DNA of 64,000 bases, from positions 34,600-98,599 of the forward strand of contig CAJMAC010000006.1 in NCBI GenBank assembly GCA_905211265.1. Direction: 5' to 3'. The stretch is from an uncultured Eubacteriales bacterium (lineage in GTDB: Bacteria; Bacillota_I; Bacilli_A; RF39; UBA660). Within the stretch, counting starts at the first letter, position 1, and the number at the start of each line of letters is the position of its first letter. The translations under genes were made by a program, and so were the position numbers. The notes beneath the pieces were generated by a model that saw only the letters and a list, made by a program, of their open reading frames with translations, did not search any database and was not told where the DNA came from. Of the stretch, positions 35,733-45,421 are shown in pieces.

Positions 35733-37520
35733 ATGTGTGGAATCGTAGGATATGTAGGAAAGAAAAATGCTGTTCCTATCCTATTAGATGGTTTAAAACA
35801 ATTAGAATATCGCGGATATGACTCTGCAGGTATTGCTATAATTGATAATAACCAAATAGATATAATTAAAGAAAAAGGAAAAATTGTAAACTTAGAAAAT
35901 ATTATAGACAAAGACTTATACTCAAATATTGGTATAGGTCATACAAGATGGGCTACTCATGGAGTACCTAGTAATACTAATGCTCATCCTCATAATGTAG
36001 GAAAAATAACATTAGTACATAATGGGATAATAGAAAATTACCAAGAATTAAAAGAAGAATTAACTAAAAACAAATATACTTTTAAAACTGAAACAGATAC
36101 TGAAATAGCATGTGCTTATATAGACTATTTATATAATAAAGAAAAAAATATGTTAAAAGTATTAAATAAAATAAAAGATATATTTAAAGGTAGCTATGCT
36201 TTTGGTATACTTAATATTGATGAACCAAATACAATATATGCAATTAGAAAAGATAGTCCATTAATTGTAGCAACAAATAATGAAGGTAACTTTATTGCAT
36301 CAGATGTACCTGCTATATTAAAACATACTAATAAATATATATTACTAGACAATTATGAAATAGTTAAATTAACTGATAAAATAGAAATATATAAAGATAA
36401 TAAATTAATTAATAAAGAAATAAAAACATTTGAATTTGACATAAATGCAGCAATGAAAGATGGATATGATCATTATATGTTAAAAGAAATAAATGAAGAA
36501 GATATTGTTATTAATAATTTATTAAATAAATATAACACCAAAGAAAAAATACTAGCTAATATTCCAAATATATCTAAATATAAAAAGATAGATATAGTAG
36601 CCTGTGGAAGTGCTTATCATGCAGGACTTGTAGGAAAATATTTAATCGAAGAATTTGGCAATACTTTAGTTAATGTAGAAATAGCAAGTGAATATAGATA
36701 TAAAAAATTATTTATAGATAAAAATACTCTAGTAATTATAATATCTCAATCAGGTGAAACTGCTGATTCATTAGCATGTCTAAGAATAGCAAAAGAACAC
36801 AAAGCCAAAACATTAGGTATAGTTAATGTTGTAGGATCTTCCATTGCTCGTGAAGTAGATGATGTTATATATATAAATGCTGGTGTAGAAATAGCAGTAG
36901 CAACAACAAAAGCATACTTATTACAATGTTTTATATTATCATTAATAGCAATAAAATTAGGTATAGAAAAAAATATATTAGATGAACAAATAATATTTGA
37001 TGACATGAATAAACTACCTACCCTAATTAGAAATACAATAAATAATACAAGTTATAAAAAAATTGCCAAGAAAATATATAAAAATGAAGATGTATTCTAC
37101 TTAGGAAGAAATATAGATTATGCTACTTCAATGGAAGGTAGTTTAAAATTAAAAGAAATATCCTATATTCATTCAGAAAATTACCCTGCTGGAGAACTAA
37201 AACATGGAACAATTTCATTAATCGAAGAAAATACTCCAGTAATTTCAGTAGTAACAAAAGAAATGATTAGTGAAAAAACTATATCTAACATAAAAGAAGT
37301 TAAAGCTCGTGGAGCATATACAGTAATATTAACAAATAAATCACTAGATAAAAATTATGATTGTTGTGATGATAAAATAGTCGTAGATAATATTCATGAT
37401 ATATTTAAACCATTAATAAATATCATACCACTTCAATTACTATCTTATGAAATAGCTAAATTAAGAGGTTGTGATATAGATAAACCTAGAAATCTAGCTA
37501 AATCAGTAACTGTAGAATAA
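35733..37520 (+). CDS. glmS: Glutamine-fructose-6-phosphate aminotransferase
   Basis: 595 residues. N-terminal glutaminase begins MCGIVGYVG with the catalytic cysteine; HTRWATHG and the two SIS sugar isomerase domains follow (ISQSGETADS, SMEGSLKLKE), ending KSVTVE. First enzyme of amino-sugar synthesis. Control by the upstream ribozyme is expected. Confidence 0.97.
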   Translation: MCGIVGYVGKKNAVPILLDGLKQLEYRGYDSAGIAIIDNNQIDIIKEKGKIVNLENIIDKDLYSNIGIGHTRWATHGVPSNTNAHPHNVGKITLVHNGIIENYQELKEELTKNKYTFKTETDTEIACAYIDYLYNKEKNMLKVLNKIKDIFKGSYAFGILNIDEPNTIYAIRKDSPLIVATNNEGNFIASDVPAILKHTNKYILLDNYEIVKLTDKIEIYKDNKLINKEIKTFEFDINAAMKDGYDHYMLKEINEEDIVINNLLNKYNTKEKILANIPNISKYKKIDIVACGSAYHAGLVGKYLIEEFGNTLVNVEIASEYRYKKLFIDKNTLVIIISQSGETADSLACLRIAKEHKAKTLGIVNVVGSSIAREVDDVIYINAGVEIAVATTKAYLLQCFILSLIAIKLGIEKNILDEQIIFDDMNKLPTLIRNTINNTSYKKIAKKIYKNEDVFYLGRNIDYATSMEGSLKLKEISYIHSENYPAGELKHGTISLIEENTPVISVVTKEMISEKTISNIKEVKARGAYTVILTNKSLDKNYDCCDDKIVVDNIHDIFKPLINIIPLQLLSYEIAKLRGCDIDKPRNLAKSVTVE

Positions 37521-37528
37521 AGAAAAAG

Positions 37529-37556
37529 CATAGGACACAAAGTCTTATGTTTTTTA
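37529..37556 (+). terminator. Terminator after glmS
   Basis: CATAGGAC/GTCTTATG with a 5-base loop followed by TTTTTT. Confidence 0.85.
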
Positions 37557-37571
37557 TATTTCTACTATTTT

Positions 37572-38402
37572 TTAACAAATACAATTACCATTTTCATCAA
37601 AGAATTCTGGACATCTTGATTTGAAATTTCTATCAGCAGTCTTAATTACATTCATAAGTTCTTTTCTTATATCCAAGTCCTCTATTTTACCATCAATTGT
37701 AGTAATTATATCAAGTAATTCATTGAATTCTTTTTTGTTTTTTTCTACTCCACCTTTTTTTGAAAGATACATAGATATTTCTGTCATCGCCCAAAACATA
37801 GAAGCCCTTTTTGTTTTTCTAATGTTTTTCTTTAACTCGGGATAAATCTCCTTTAAGTTATAGTCTAGGTAATTTTGAACCATGCTTTTAATATCATTTC
37901 TGCCGGTATCATACCAATGCCAGTAATAACAATTCTCTTTTATTTTAAGTTCAGTATACGGAATAAATTCATCCTTTGGTAAATTTGTAATTGGATAATT
38001 TCCTAAATAATGCCAATTATCAGGAATGTTTTTTCTACCATCAATCAATATTGCAGCAAGATATATTTTTAAGAAGTACAACTCATCTGGATAATACTTC
38101 ATATTGCATCTTTCTTTAATAGTTTGATTACAATCCAAATTATGTAAATCCGTTGAAAACCATCTTTCATACCAATATAATTGTGATGTTTGAACGTGTT
38201 CTAAATTATTTACTTCTTCAAATGAAGCTGGTAGTTTATTATCCTTAGTTATTAATACTCTAAATACAGGAAATTTTTTATCATACCATTGTGTATCATC
38301 AACTTTTACAAACAAAAGATATCTATTATTTATTATTTCATTTTCACTTTCTATCCTATAATAAAATGTATCCCACTTCTTCCATGTTTTTCTTTTACTC
38401 AC
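37572..38402 (-). CDS. Unknown protein, paralogue 1 (possible immunity-type protein)
   Basis: 276 residues, very similar along its whole length to the protein at 39474-40310. The start MSKRKTWKKWDTFYYRIES with a following hydrophobic strand (RYLLFVKV) faintly recalls Imm26-type immunity domains (R-K-x-W-K-x-G-D-x-F), but the glycine is absent and the rest is unlike. Conserved blocks in both copies include NLEHVQTSQ, KERCNMKYYPDEL and NLPKDEFIPYTE. No membrane segment. Function unknown; the duplication in an accessory stretch suggests selection for variants. Confidence 0.65.
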   Translation of the reverse strand: MSKRKTWKKWDTFYYRIESENEIINNRYLLFVKVDDTQWYDKKFPVFRVLITKDNKLPASFEEVNNLEHVQTSQLYWYERWFSTDLHNLDCNQTIKERCNMKYYPDELYFLKIYLAAILIDGRKNIPDNWHYLGNYPITNLPKDEFIPYTELKIKENCYYWHWYDTGRNDIKSMVQNYLDYNLKEIYPELKKNIRKTKRASMFWAMTEISMYLSKKGGVEKNKKEFNELLDIITTIDGKIEDLDIRKELMNVIKTADRNFKSRCPEFFDENGNCIC

Positions 38403-38456
38403 TTTTAATCCTCCAACAATATTTAAAATTATTTATCACTATACTTCTTACTCAAA

Positions 38457-38485
38457 AGTATAACATTGTTTATTTATTTAGTCAA
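38457..38485 (-). promoter_or_regulatory. Promoter of paralogue 1 (duplicated sequence)
   Basis: TTGACT and TATACT spaced by 17 bases on the minus strand. The same -35/-10 block with an almost identical spacer occurs at 41173-41201. Confidence 0.8.
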
Positions 38486-38544
38486 TTTCTTTAATTTCCT
38501 TTTTATTAATAATTTGATATAATAATATTGAAAGGAGAACTCTT

Positions 38545-38901
38545 ATGTATAACTTAAATTTACTAAATAATGAAAAAATTAATTTTATATCAGATACTTC
38601 AAAAATATTAGAAAGCAATAATTATAATGAATATACTGTTATAATTACTAATCTTAGATTCCTTATTTTAAATTATCCAAATGATTCAAAAAATTCAATG
38701 GAAGATTTAAAATGTTCAAGAAATTTATATTACATACCAAAGAAAGAAATAGTTTATGAAATTAATATAAATGATATTATTAAAATTAATATAGAAAATA
38801 ATAATAAAATTAAACTATATATTTCAGAATATAATTACATATTATTACAAGATAAATCACTACTAGAATATTTAAAGAAAGAATTCAAAAATAAATTTTA
38901 G
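38545..38901 (+). CDS. Unknown 118-residue protein
   Basis: A soluble protein with alternating strand-like segments (EYTVIITNLRFLILNY, IVYEININDIIKINIE, IKLYISEYNYILL) and a C-terminal helix (LLEYLKKEFKNKF). That pattern fits a PH-like or bacterial GRAM-like fold but no motif proves it. Ribosome site GAAAGGAG. It is divergently placed within the paralogue cluster, followed by a weak terminator hairpin at 38947-38974. Confidence 0.6.
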   Translation: MYNLNLLNNEKINFISDTSKILESNNYNEYTVIITNLRFLILNYPNDSKNSMEDLKCSRNLYYIPKKEIVYEININDIIKINIENNNKIKLYISEYNYILLQDKSLLEYLKKEFKNKF

Positions 38902-38997
38902 TAATATAAAAATTCATCACTATAACTATCTTCACTAAAAGTTAAAAGAGCATTAACATTAATTAATGTTCTTTACTTTCTTAATAAATTCACAATA

Positions 38998-39450
38998 TTA
39001 CACAAATAATTCTAGATAATATAATCGTTTTTCTGATTTATTATATATTAAAAATAAAGTTGACATTTTATCGCAATCATCAACCATAACATAATATTGA
39101 TTTTCTGGATTATTTAAATCTACTATCATTTTTTCATTAATACTATTAATCTTATTTAAGTCTTCTATTAAATAATTAAATTTTTCTATATCACTATCAG
39201 ACATACTTTCTTGCCAATTTAGCATTTTATCAAGTTTTTTTGTATTACTATAATAGAAAACACCATAAGTTATTCCATCACCATTAAAACTAGCACCATC
39301 ATCTACATAATATAATTCTTTAGTAGCTACTGGAAAATCAATATTCCAATTTAATTTGAATCCTAAGATGTAAGAATAATAGTCATAAATTTTAGCAAGA
39401 ATAAATATAAACAATAAAATTATTATAATTTTTAATATACTTTTTTTCAT
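38998..39450 (-). CDS. Unknown membrane-anchored 150-residue protein
   Basis: N-terminal membrane helix (ILKIIIILLFIFILAKI) and an outside domain of about 115 residues with the segment VDDGASFNGDGITYGVFYY. No family recognised. It lies 23 bases downstream of paralogue 2 on the same strand, suggesting a shared transcript. Confidence 0.6.
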   Translation of the reverse strand: MKKSILKIIIILLFIFILAKIYDYYSYILGFKLNWNIDFPVATKELYYVDDGASFNGDGITYGVFYYSNTKKLDKMLNWQESMSDSDIEKFNYLIEDLNKINSINEKMIVDLNNPENQYYVMVDDCDKMSTLFLIYNKSEKRLYYLELFV

Positions 39451-39473
39451 AATTTAAGCACTCCTTATATTAA

Positions 39474-40310
39474 TTAAAAATAAATGCAATTGCCATTTTC
39501 ATCAAAATCTTCTGGATTATTATTTTTAAGTTCTCTTTCGGCAACTTTAGATACAATAAGAAGTTCTTTTCTTATATCCAAATCCTCAACTTTACCATCA
39601 ATTGTAGTAATCATATCAAGTAGTTCATTTAATATCTTTTCATTTTCTTCTTTCTCTATTCCACCAGTCTTTAAAAAATACACAGATATTTGTGTTATCG
39701 CCCAAAACATAGAAGCCTTTTTTGTTTTTTTAATATTTTTCTTTAATTCAGGATAAATACCTTTTAAGTTATAATCTAAATAGTTTTGAACCATTCTTTT
39801 TATATCGTTTCTACCAGTACTACGCCAGTAATAACTATTTTCTTGTATTTTACTTTCAGTATATGGAATAAATTCATCCTTTGGTAAATTTGTAATCGGA
39901 TAATTTCCTAAATAATACCAATTATCAGGAATGCTTTTTCTACCATCAATCCATATTGCAGCAAGGTATATTTTTAAGAAATTCAATTCATCTGGATAGT
40001 ACTTCATGTTACATCTTTCTTTAATAATTTGATAATAATTATCGCCAAAAGGCTCAGGTGAATCCCATCTTTTATACCAATAAATTTGTGATGTTTGAAC
40101 GTGTTCTAAATTATTTACTTCTTCAAATGATGTTGGTAATTTATCATTCTTAGTTATTAATACCCTAAATATTGGATATGAATATTTTTCATACCATTGT
40201 GCTTCATCGACTTTTACAAACAAAAGATATCTATTATTTATTATTTCATTTTCACTTTCTATCTTATAATAAAATGTATCCCACTTCTTCCATGTTTTTC
40301 TTTTACTCAT
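39474..40310 (-). CDS. Unknown protein, paralogue 2
   Basis: 278 residues, the second copy of the 37572-38402 protein. The first 40 residues and the NLPKDEFIPYTE region are nearly identical; the 85-125 and C-terminal parts vary more. Downstream of the membrane protein at 40361 on the same strand, so it may be expressed from the promoter at 41173-41201. Function unknown. Confidence 0.65.
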   Translation of the reverse strand: MSKRKTWKKWDTFYYKIESENEIINNRYLLFVKVDEAQWYEKYSYPIFRVLITKNDKLPTSFEEVNNLEHVQTSQIYWYKRWDSPEPFGDNYYQIIKERCNMKYYPDELNFLKIYLAAIWIDGRKSIPDNWYYLGNYPITNLPKDEFIPYTESKIQENSYYWRSTGRNDIKRMVQNYLDYNLKGIYPELKKNIKKTKKASMFWAITQISVYFLKTGGIEKEENEKILNELLDMITTIDGKVEDLDIRKELLIVSKVAERELKNNNPEDFDENGNCIYF

Positions 40311-40360
40311 TTTTAATCCTCCGACATATTTTAATTTTTCTAATAACCATTATTTTTTAA

Positions 40361-41134
40361 CTAGTCTTTGTAATATGGATAATTAAAATCATTATTTCTT
40401 ATTATTTCATATTTCTTATTATCTATAATTACAGCATAATCACTTATTTTATCACTAACAATTGTATAATATTTAATACTACTGTTATATTCAACTTGTT
40501 CAAATTTTGAATCAACAGAATCTTCTATATTTTTATCTTTATCAAACGTTGTTATTTCAATTAATTTTGTATTATTGCTTGTAAAATATACTCTTAAACT
40601 GCAATGTGGTATTTGATTAATTTCTAGGGTTCTATTATTTCTGTAATTAATTTTTTCAAACATCCATTTCTCATTAGTCTTTTTTAAATACGCAATGTTA
40701 TTTTTAGTAACAACAAAAGCCTTATCTTCATCATTATAAATTGTATTAATTATTTCTTCATTGTTTGTATATGCATACTTAAACAATTTAACTGGATTGC
40801 TAAACTTTACTATATACATTTCTGGCAGTAAAGAGAACATAAAATTTAATAAAATTACCAAAATTAACACTGTAAATATATTTGCTATTTTTTTCATACT
40901 TGTTACTTTATCAAAAACTCTTTCAAATAAAAGTAAATGTAACACTAATAATATAGAAATTCGAGGAATATTCATGTTTATTGTCCAATTAGATATCATA
41001 ATATTGTATATTATCAAAAATACATATATAAATATTCCTAAAATATAATATTTTTTATTGTTATACTTTTTAGAAATATAGTAATATGCTACATACATTA
41101 CTATCAATATAATTAATATTATTAAATTTATCAT
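40361..41134 (-). CDS. Unknown membrane protein
   Basis: About 257 residues: four hydrophobic segments in the first 115 residues, then an exposed domain rich in strands (DEDKAFVVTKNNIAYLKK...). ATG 41134 with GAGGTG upstream; the GTG five codons earlier is part of that ribosome site. First gene behind the promoter at 41173-41201. No family recognised. Confidence 0.6.
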   Translation of the reverse strand: MINLIILIILIVMYVAYYYISKKYNNKKYYILGIFIYVFLIIYNIMISNWTINMNIPRISILLVLHLLLFERVFDKVTSMKKIANIFTVLILVILLNFMFSLLPEMYIVKFSNPVKLFKYAYTNNEEIINTIYNDEDKAFVVTKNNIAYLKKTNEKWMFEKINYRNNRTLEINQIPHCSLRVYFTSNNTKLIEITTFDKDKNIEDSVDSKFEQVEYNSSIKYYTIVSDKISDYAVIIDNKKYEIIRNNDFNYPYYKD

Positions 41135-41172
41135 TATAAAACACCTCACTTATGTTACCCTTCTTACTTAAA

Positions 41173-41201
41173 AGTATAGCATTGTTTATTTATTTTATCA
41201 A
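41173..41201 (-). promoter_or_regulatory. Promoter of the membrane protein/paralogue 2 operon
   Basis: TTGATA and TATACT spaced by 17 bases; the spacer AAATAAATAAACAATGC is the same as at 38463-38479 except for the last base. Confidence 0.8.
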
Positions 41202-41221
41202 TATATTTTTATAAGATAAAG

Positions 41222-41260
41222 AAAAAATATTGAAACTATTTTTATAGGTTCAATATTTCT
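41222..41260 (-). terminator. Terminator after the P-type ATPase gene
   Basis: ATATTGAA/TTCAATAT stem with T runs on the minus side (TTTTTTC) and a shorter one on the plus side. Confidence 0.7.
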
Positions 41261-41329
41261 TTTAAATGACTAATATTTTAGGCATTTAAAACCTTGGAAT
41301 AACGTAAGTTATGGAAAGGCATATAATAA

Positions 41330-43951
41330 TTAAAATCCACTTTCTAATTTAATTATCTTACAAAATATTTTTCTTAATATATCTATAATTAATACACTGA
41401 ATGAAATAATAATAGTAATAAATAATTCATACATAGTAAGTCCTGATGTTCTAAACAAACTACCTCCATAGTATATTAGATAAAGTTGTACTGTAAATAC
41501 CATTATGATTATAAAGATAAATACTTTATTTTTAAATAAATTATCAAATATATTAACTCTACTAGTTCTAGCATTAAAAGAATTTAATATTGTAGTAAAG
41601 ATAAATAAGGCAAAGAATGCTGTTAATAAATGATTATTATCTACATATAATTTGTTTATTATAGGTAATTTTAAGAATAATACAAACATAACTGAAGAAT
41701 ATAATCCTGTAAATAATATTTCATTAAACATATATTTATTTATTATATGTTCATCTTTTCTTTTAGGTAATTCATTCATATAATCTATTCTAGGGGCTTC
41801 ATAAGAAAATGCTAAGCCTGCTAAAGTATCCATAACCATATTTATCCATAGCATTTGAATAACTGTAACAGGATAACTTATTCCAATAAAAGGTCCTACA
41901 ATAGAAATAAATACTGCACAAAAATTAACAGTAAGTTGAAAGACAATAAACTTTCTAATACTTTTAAATATTGTCCTACCATAAAGTATAGCGTTAGCAA
42001 TAGATTTAATATTATCATCAAGTATTACTATATCTGAAGCTTCCTTAGCAACCTCAGTACCACTTCCCATAGCAAATCCTACATCTGCTTTTTTTAAAGC
42101 AATTGAATCATTCACACCATCCCCAGTCATACCTACTACTAAATTGTTTTTCTTGCAAATACTAACTAACCTACTTTTATCTGTGGGTAAGGCTCTTGCT
42201 ACTACTTTTAATTTAGGTAAGATTAATTTTAATTTATCATCAGACATATTATTTAATTCATCACTTGTTAATACTATATCATCTTTATTTTTAATTATAC
42301 CAACTTCCTTAGCAATTGAATAGGCTGTATTTTTATTATCTCCAGTTATCATTACAGTTTGAATATTAGCATTATTAATTAATTCTATTCCCTCATATGC
42401 TTCTTTTCTTATTTCATCACTTACTAAAATAACTCCTACTAAAGTAGAACTTCTTAAATTAGATAAAGCAATCCTCTCATCAGATATAGCTACTGCTAAA
42501 GCTCTATAACCATTACTAGTTAAATTAGTAATATAATTATTTAGTTTGTCTTTTTCTTTTAATAATTGTTTTACTCCATTTTCATCATAATAATAATTAC
42601 AATAATTAAGTACTATTTCATAGGCTCCTTTAATTAATTTTATTTTCTTATTATTATAATTAACCAAAGATACAGAATATTTATTCTTACTATTAAAAGG
42701 TATTTTATCTAATTCAATAACATTATTACTTTTAACTTTCTTAACAAAATTAAGTAATGCTTTATCAGTAATATTACCTCCGATTACTTTATTTTCATAT
42801 TTATCATAAATTCCTTGATTATTATAAATAATGGAAGTAGATAATAATTCATCATATTTAGGATATGCACTTACTTCCATCATACTATTAAAACTTTTAT
42901 TATTTCCTAATACTACATTTATAACTTCTAAATTTCCTTTAGTTAAAGTACCTGTTTTATCTGTAAATAATATATTTAAACTACCTGCAGTTTCTATACC
43001 TACTAATTTTCTTACTAAAACATTATCCTTTAACATTTTCTTCATATTGGTAGATAATACCAAGGTAATCATCATAGGTAATCCTTCAGGTACTGCTACT
43101 ACGATTATAGTTACACATAAAGTTAAGGCATTTAAAATATAAGCGAAAATTAATTTATAGTTAGTAATGGTATTAATTATTAAATTATAGTTAAAGTTAT
43201 TTTTAATTACTATCATATTAAATAAGTAACTTACTGCTACTAAGAAAGCTGCAATATAACCAATTCTTGATATTGTTTTAGCTAAATCTGTTAATTTTAA
43301 TTTAAGTGGAGAGGGTTCACTTTTTTCTTGTAATTTTAAAGCCATTTTACCATACATTGTATTATTTCCAACATTAGTTACTAACATATATCCATCATTA
43401 TCATAGACTATTGTACCACGATATAATTTATTAGAATTACTAATGTTATTTATATTATTAGTACTTTCTTTATACATCTCTCTTGCTTCACCATTTATCA
43501 TTGATTCATCTACGGTAATATTACCTTTAATTAAGATACCATCCGCAGGTATTTTATCTCCACTAGTTAGATAAACTATATCATTATAAACAATATCTTC
43601 AATATTTATTTCTTCTAAGGTATTATTTCTTTTTACTTTACATTTTATTTTAGAACTTTCATTTTGTAATCTTTCAAAAGCTTTATTAGATCCATACTCT
43701 GAAACACTTGATATTAAAGATGCTATTAATATAGCAAGTACTATACCTATTGTTTCAAAATAATCAAAATCTTTAAACAAAAATAAAGTTTTAACTGCTA
43801 AGGCTATTAATAATATTTTAATTATAGGGTCTCCTAATGACTCAATAAATAATTTAATAAATGTATCTTCTTTTTTATTAGTAATTTTATTATTGCCATA
43901 TTTCTTTCTATTAGTTACTACCTCTTCATTATTTAATCCATTAGTATTCAT
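41330..43951 (-). CDS. Cation-transporting P-type ATPase (Ca2+ type)
   Basis: 873 residues. Phosphorylation site LFTDKTGTLTKGN, actuator loop DESMINGEA (variant of TGES), hinge MTGDGVNDSIALKKADVGFAMG, and membrane helix 4 VVAVPEGLPM where PEGL is the calcium-site motif of type II pumps. Ten membrane helices can be placed. Most likely exports Ca2+; a related divalent cation is possible. It stands alone and has its own terminator. Confidence 0.9.
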   Translation of the reverse strand: MNTNGLNNEEVVTNRKKYGNNKITNKKEDTFIKLFIESLGDPIIKILLIALAVKTLFLFKDFDYFETIGIVLAILIASLISSVSEYGSNKAFERLQNESSKIKCKVKRNNTLEEINIEDIVYNDIVYLTSGDKIPADGILIKGNITVDESMINGEAREMYKESTNNINNISNSNKLYRGTIVYDNDGYMLVTNVGNNTMYGKMALKLQEKSEPSPLKLKLTDLAKTISRIGYIAAFLVAVSYLFNMIVIKNNFNYNLIINTITNYKLIFAYILNALTLCVTIIVVAVPEGLPMMITLVLSTNMKKMLKDNVLVRKLVGIETAGSLNILFTDKTGTLTKGNLEVINVVLGNNKSFNSMMEVSAYPKYDELLSTSIIYNNQGIYDKYENKVIGGNITDKALLNFVKKVKSNNVIELDKIPFNSKNKYSVSLVNYNNKKIKLIKGAYEIVLNYCNYYYDENGVKQLLKEKDKLNNYITNLTSNGYRALAVAISDERIALSNLRSSTLVGVILVSDEIRKEAYEGIELINNANIQTVMITGDNKNTAYSIAKEVGIIKNKDDIVLTSDELNNMSDDKLKLILPKLKVVARALPTDKSRLVSICKKNNLVVGMTGDGVNDSIALKKADVGFAMGSGTEVAKEASDIVILDDNIKSIANAILYGRTIFKSIRKFIVFQLTVNFCAVFISIVGPFIGISYPVTVIQMLWINMVMDTLAGLAFSYEAPRIDYMNELPKRKDEHIINKYMFNEILFTGLYSSVMFVLFLKLPIINKLYVDNNHLLTAFFALFIFTTILNSFNARTSRVNIFDNLFKNKVFIFIIIMVFTVQLYLIYYGGSLFRTSGLTMYELFITIIISFSVLIIDILRKIFCKIIKLESGF

Positions 43952-44032
43952 GAGTTTATCACCTAATAAATATTATTAAGTAATTAAATAATTAGGAATG
44001 TATTCAAACGACAAAAAAAGCAAAAATTTATA

Positions 44033-44057
44033 TAAAAAAAAGTGAGAATTAACTCAC
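44033..44057 (-). terminator. Terminator after the interrupted Rpn gene
   Basis: GTGAG/CTCAC stem at the stop codon followed on the minus strand by eight T. Confidence 0.8.
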
Positions 44058-45008
44058 CTGACTAGATAATCTTTTAGCTAGTTTTTTTACCTCTTCAACT
44101 GGTACATCAGATACTTCACTTATTAACTCATAAGGCATATTTTTTCTTAACATATTATTTACTATATTTTCTTTTGTTTCTATAGTCCCAATAGAAATTC
44201 CTTGTTCTTTCCCAATAGAAATCCCTTGTTCTTTCCCAATAGCAATATTAGATTCTTTTTCATTCATCCGTATATAGTTATCCCACATTTCATGTTTCCA
44301 TGCATGTAAATTATAATCTATTCCATTCATTTCAATTACTCCTTTCATTACTTCATCTAACTTATCTTTCTTTAAGATATTTGATAAAACTTTGTAGAAT
44401 TCAACATATCTTTCACTTGTAAGTAATGTACATAAAACTACTTCTGGTGTTCTTATACCTAAAGTATAATACAAGTAACGATAGTATGCAAGATACTTTA
44501 AGACAATTTTTTTATTTCTTTGATATATTTTGCTCGTTTTTTCACCAGTTTCGTATATAACATCTTGCTTATATCTATTATGATTAGTTTCTTTTGGATT
44601 AAAATTCAACTATATTATTTTATACTTACTTAATTCTTTATATTTATCTCCGACTTCAAAAATAGTGCCATATAATTTATCTACATATGCAAAATTTCTA
44701 ATCATACAATTATTAAAATCAGTTGAATTACATTCAATATCAATTAATAGATATTCATTAGGACTTATTAATATATCTACATATTTTTGTTGTTCCATTT
44801 TAGTATCCTTAATTATTTCTTTATCTATAAAATGACTACTTTTAACATTAATATTTAAACCTAATGTACTTTTAAGTAGTTTTGATAAAAGGAAAGGATA
44901 CCTTTTAAAGAAACTTTTAAAGAACCAATCAGTAGTTAAACTAATAAAATGTACATTCTCATCTTCATCTAATTCTTCAAGATATTCTATAGTAATTTCT
45001 TTGCTCAT
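44049..45008 (-). pseudogene. Rpn-family (PD-(D/E)XK) nuclease gene split by one in-frame amber codon
   Basis: Reading from ATG 45008 (ribosome site GGAGGTG) the protein is typical of the Rpn/transposase-31 nuclease family: SLTTDWFFKSFF start, then the active-site strand YVDILISPNEYLLIDIECN with the D...E-x-x pattern. At 44612-44610 a TAG stops it; the same frame then goes on with LNFNPKETNHN to 44049. Family members have Gln at this point (I-Q-x-N), so CAG has become TAG by one transition. The C-terminal half carries GKEQGISIGKEQGISIG repeats usual in the family. The product is either a 132-residue fragment or a readthrough protein of about 319 residues. Confidence 0.85.
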
Positions 45009-45421
45009 AAAACTTCACCTCCTTCATAAAAAAACATTAACATATTTATATGTTTTTTACAAATAGGTGTTTTTCTTTTTTAAGAAGAAAAAAATAAACA
45101 AAAAAAGTTTTTCTCCCTAAGGACAAAATCCCTTTTTGTTATAACATATGTGTTATAATTGCCGCTTTAAAAACCTTTTTTACCCTTTTTATCAATTTTA
45201 CACAAATTTGACACATTTTTGCTTTTATATTCTTTGAAACAGAAAAATATAACTTTATTTATTATTATTAAAATTAGTACTTTTTTGACTTTGACACTTA
45301 AAATGAGCAATCCCTTATACAATATGGGTTTGCTCACTTTTTTACTGCTGTATATCTGATATTATTTAAATAAATTAATAGTTTTTCGCCAAAACTTCTT
45401 TTGTTCTAATTACAGCATAAG
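45009..45421. other. Long AT-rich intergenic region with palindrome and orphan hairpin
   Basis: 413 bases. It contains a 20-base near-palindrome TTATAACA-TATG-TGTTATAA (45139-45158) and, on the plus strand, a terminator-like hairpin GAGCAA-TCCC...GGG-TTTGCTC followed by ACTTTTTT (45305-45344) with no gene before it. An unannotated small RNA between the two is possible. No coding frame is convincing. Confidence 0.45.
45305..45344 (+). terminator. Orphan terminator-like hairpin
   Basis: GAGCAA pairs with TTGCTC and CCC with GGG; a run of T follows on the plus strand. No upstream plus-strand gene is known for over 5 kb. Confidence 0.55.

Noticed and set aside
44610..45008. Recoding of TAG as Gln in this organism
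   Set aside because: TAG is a genuine stop at the ends of vanY, miaA and variable protein 1.
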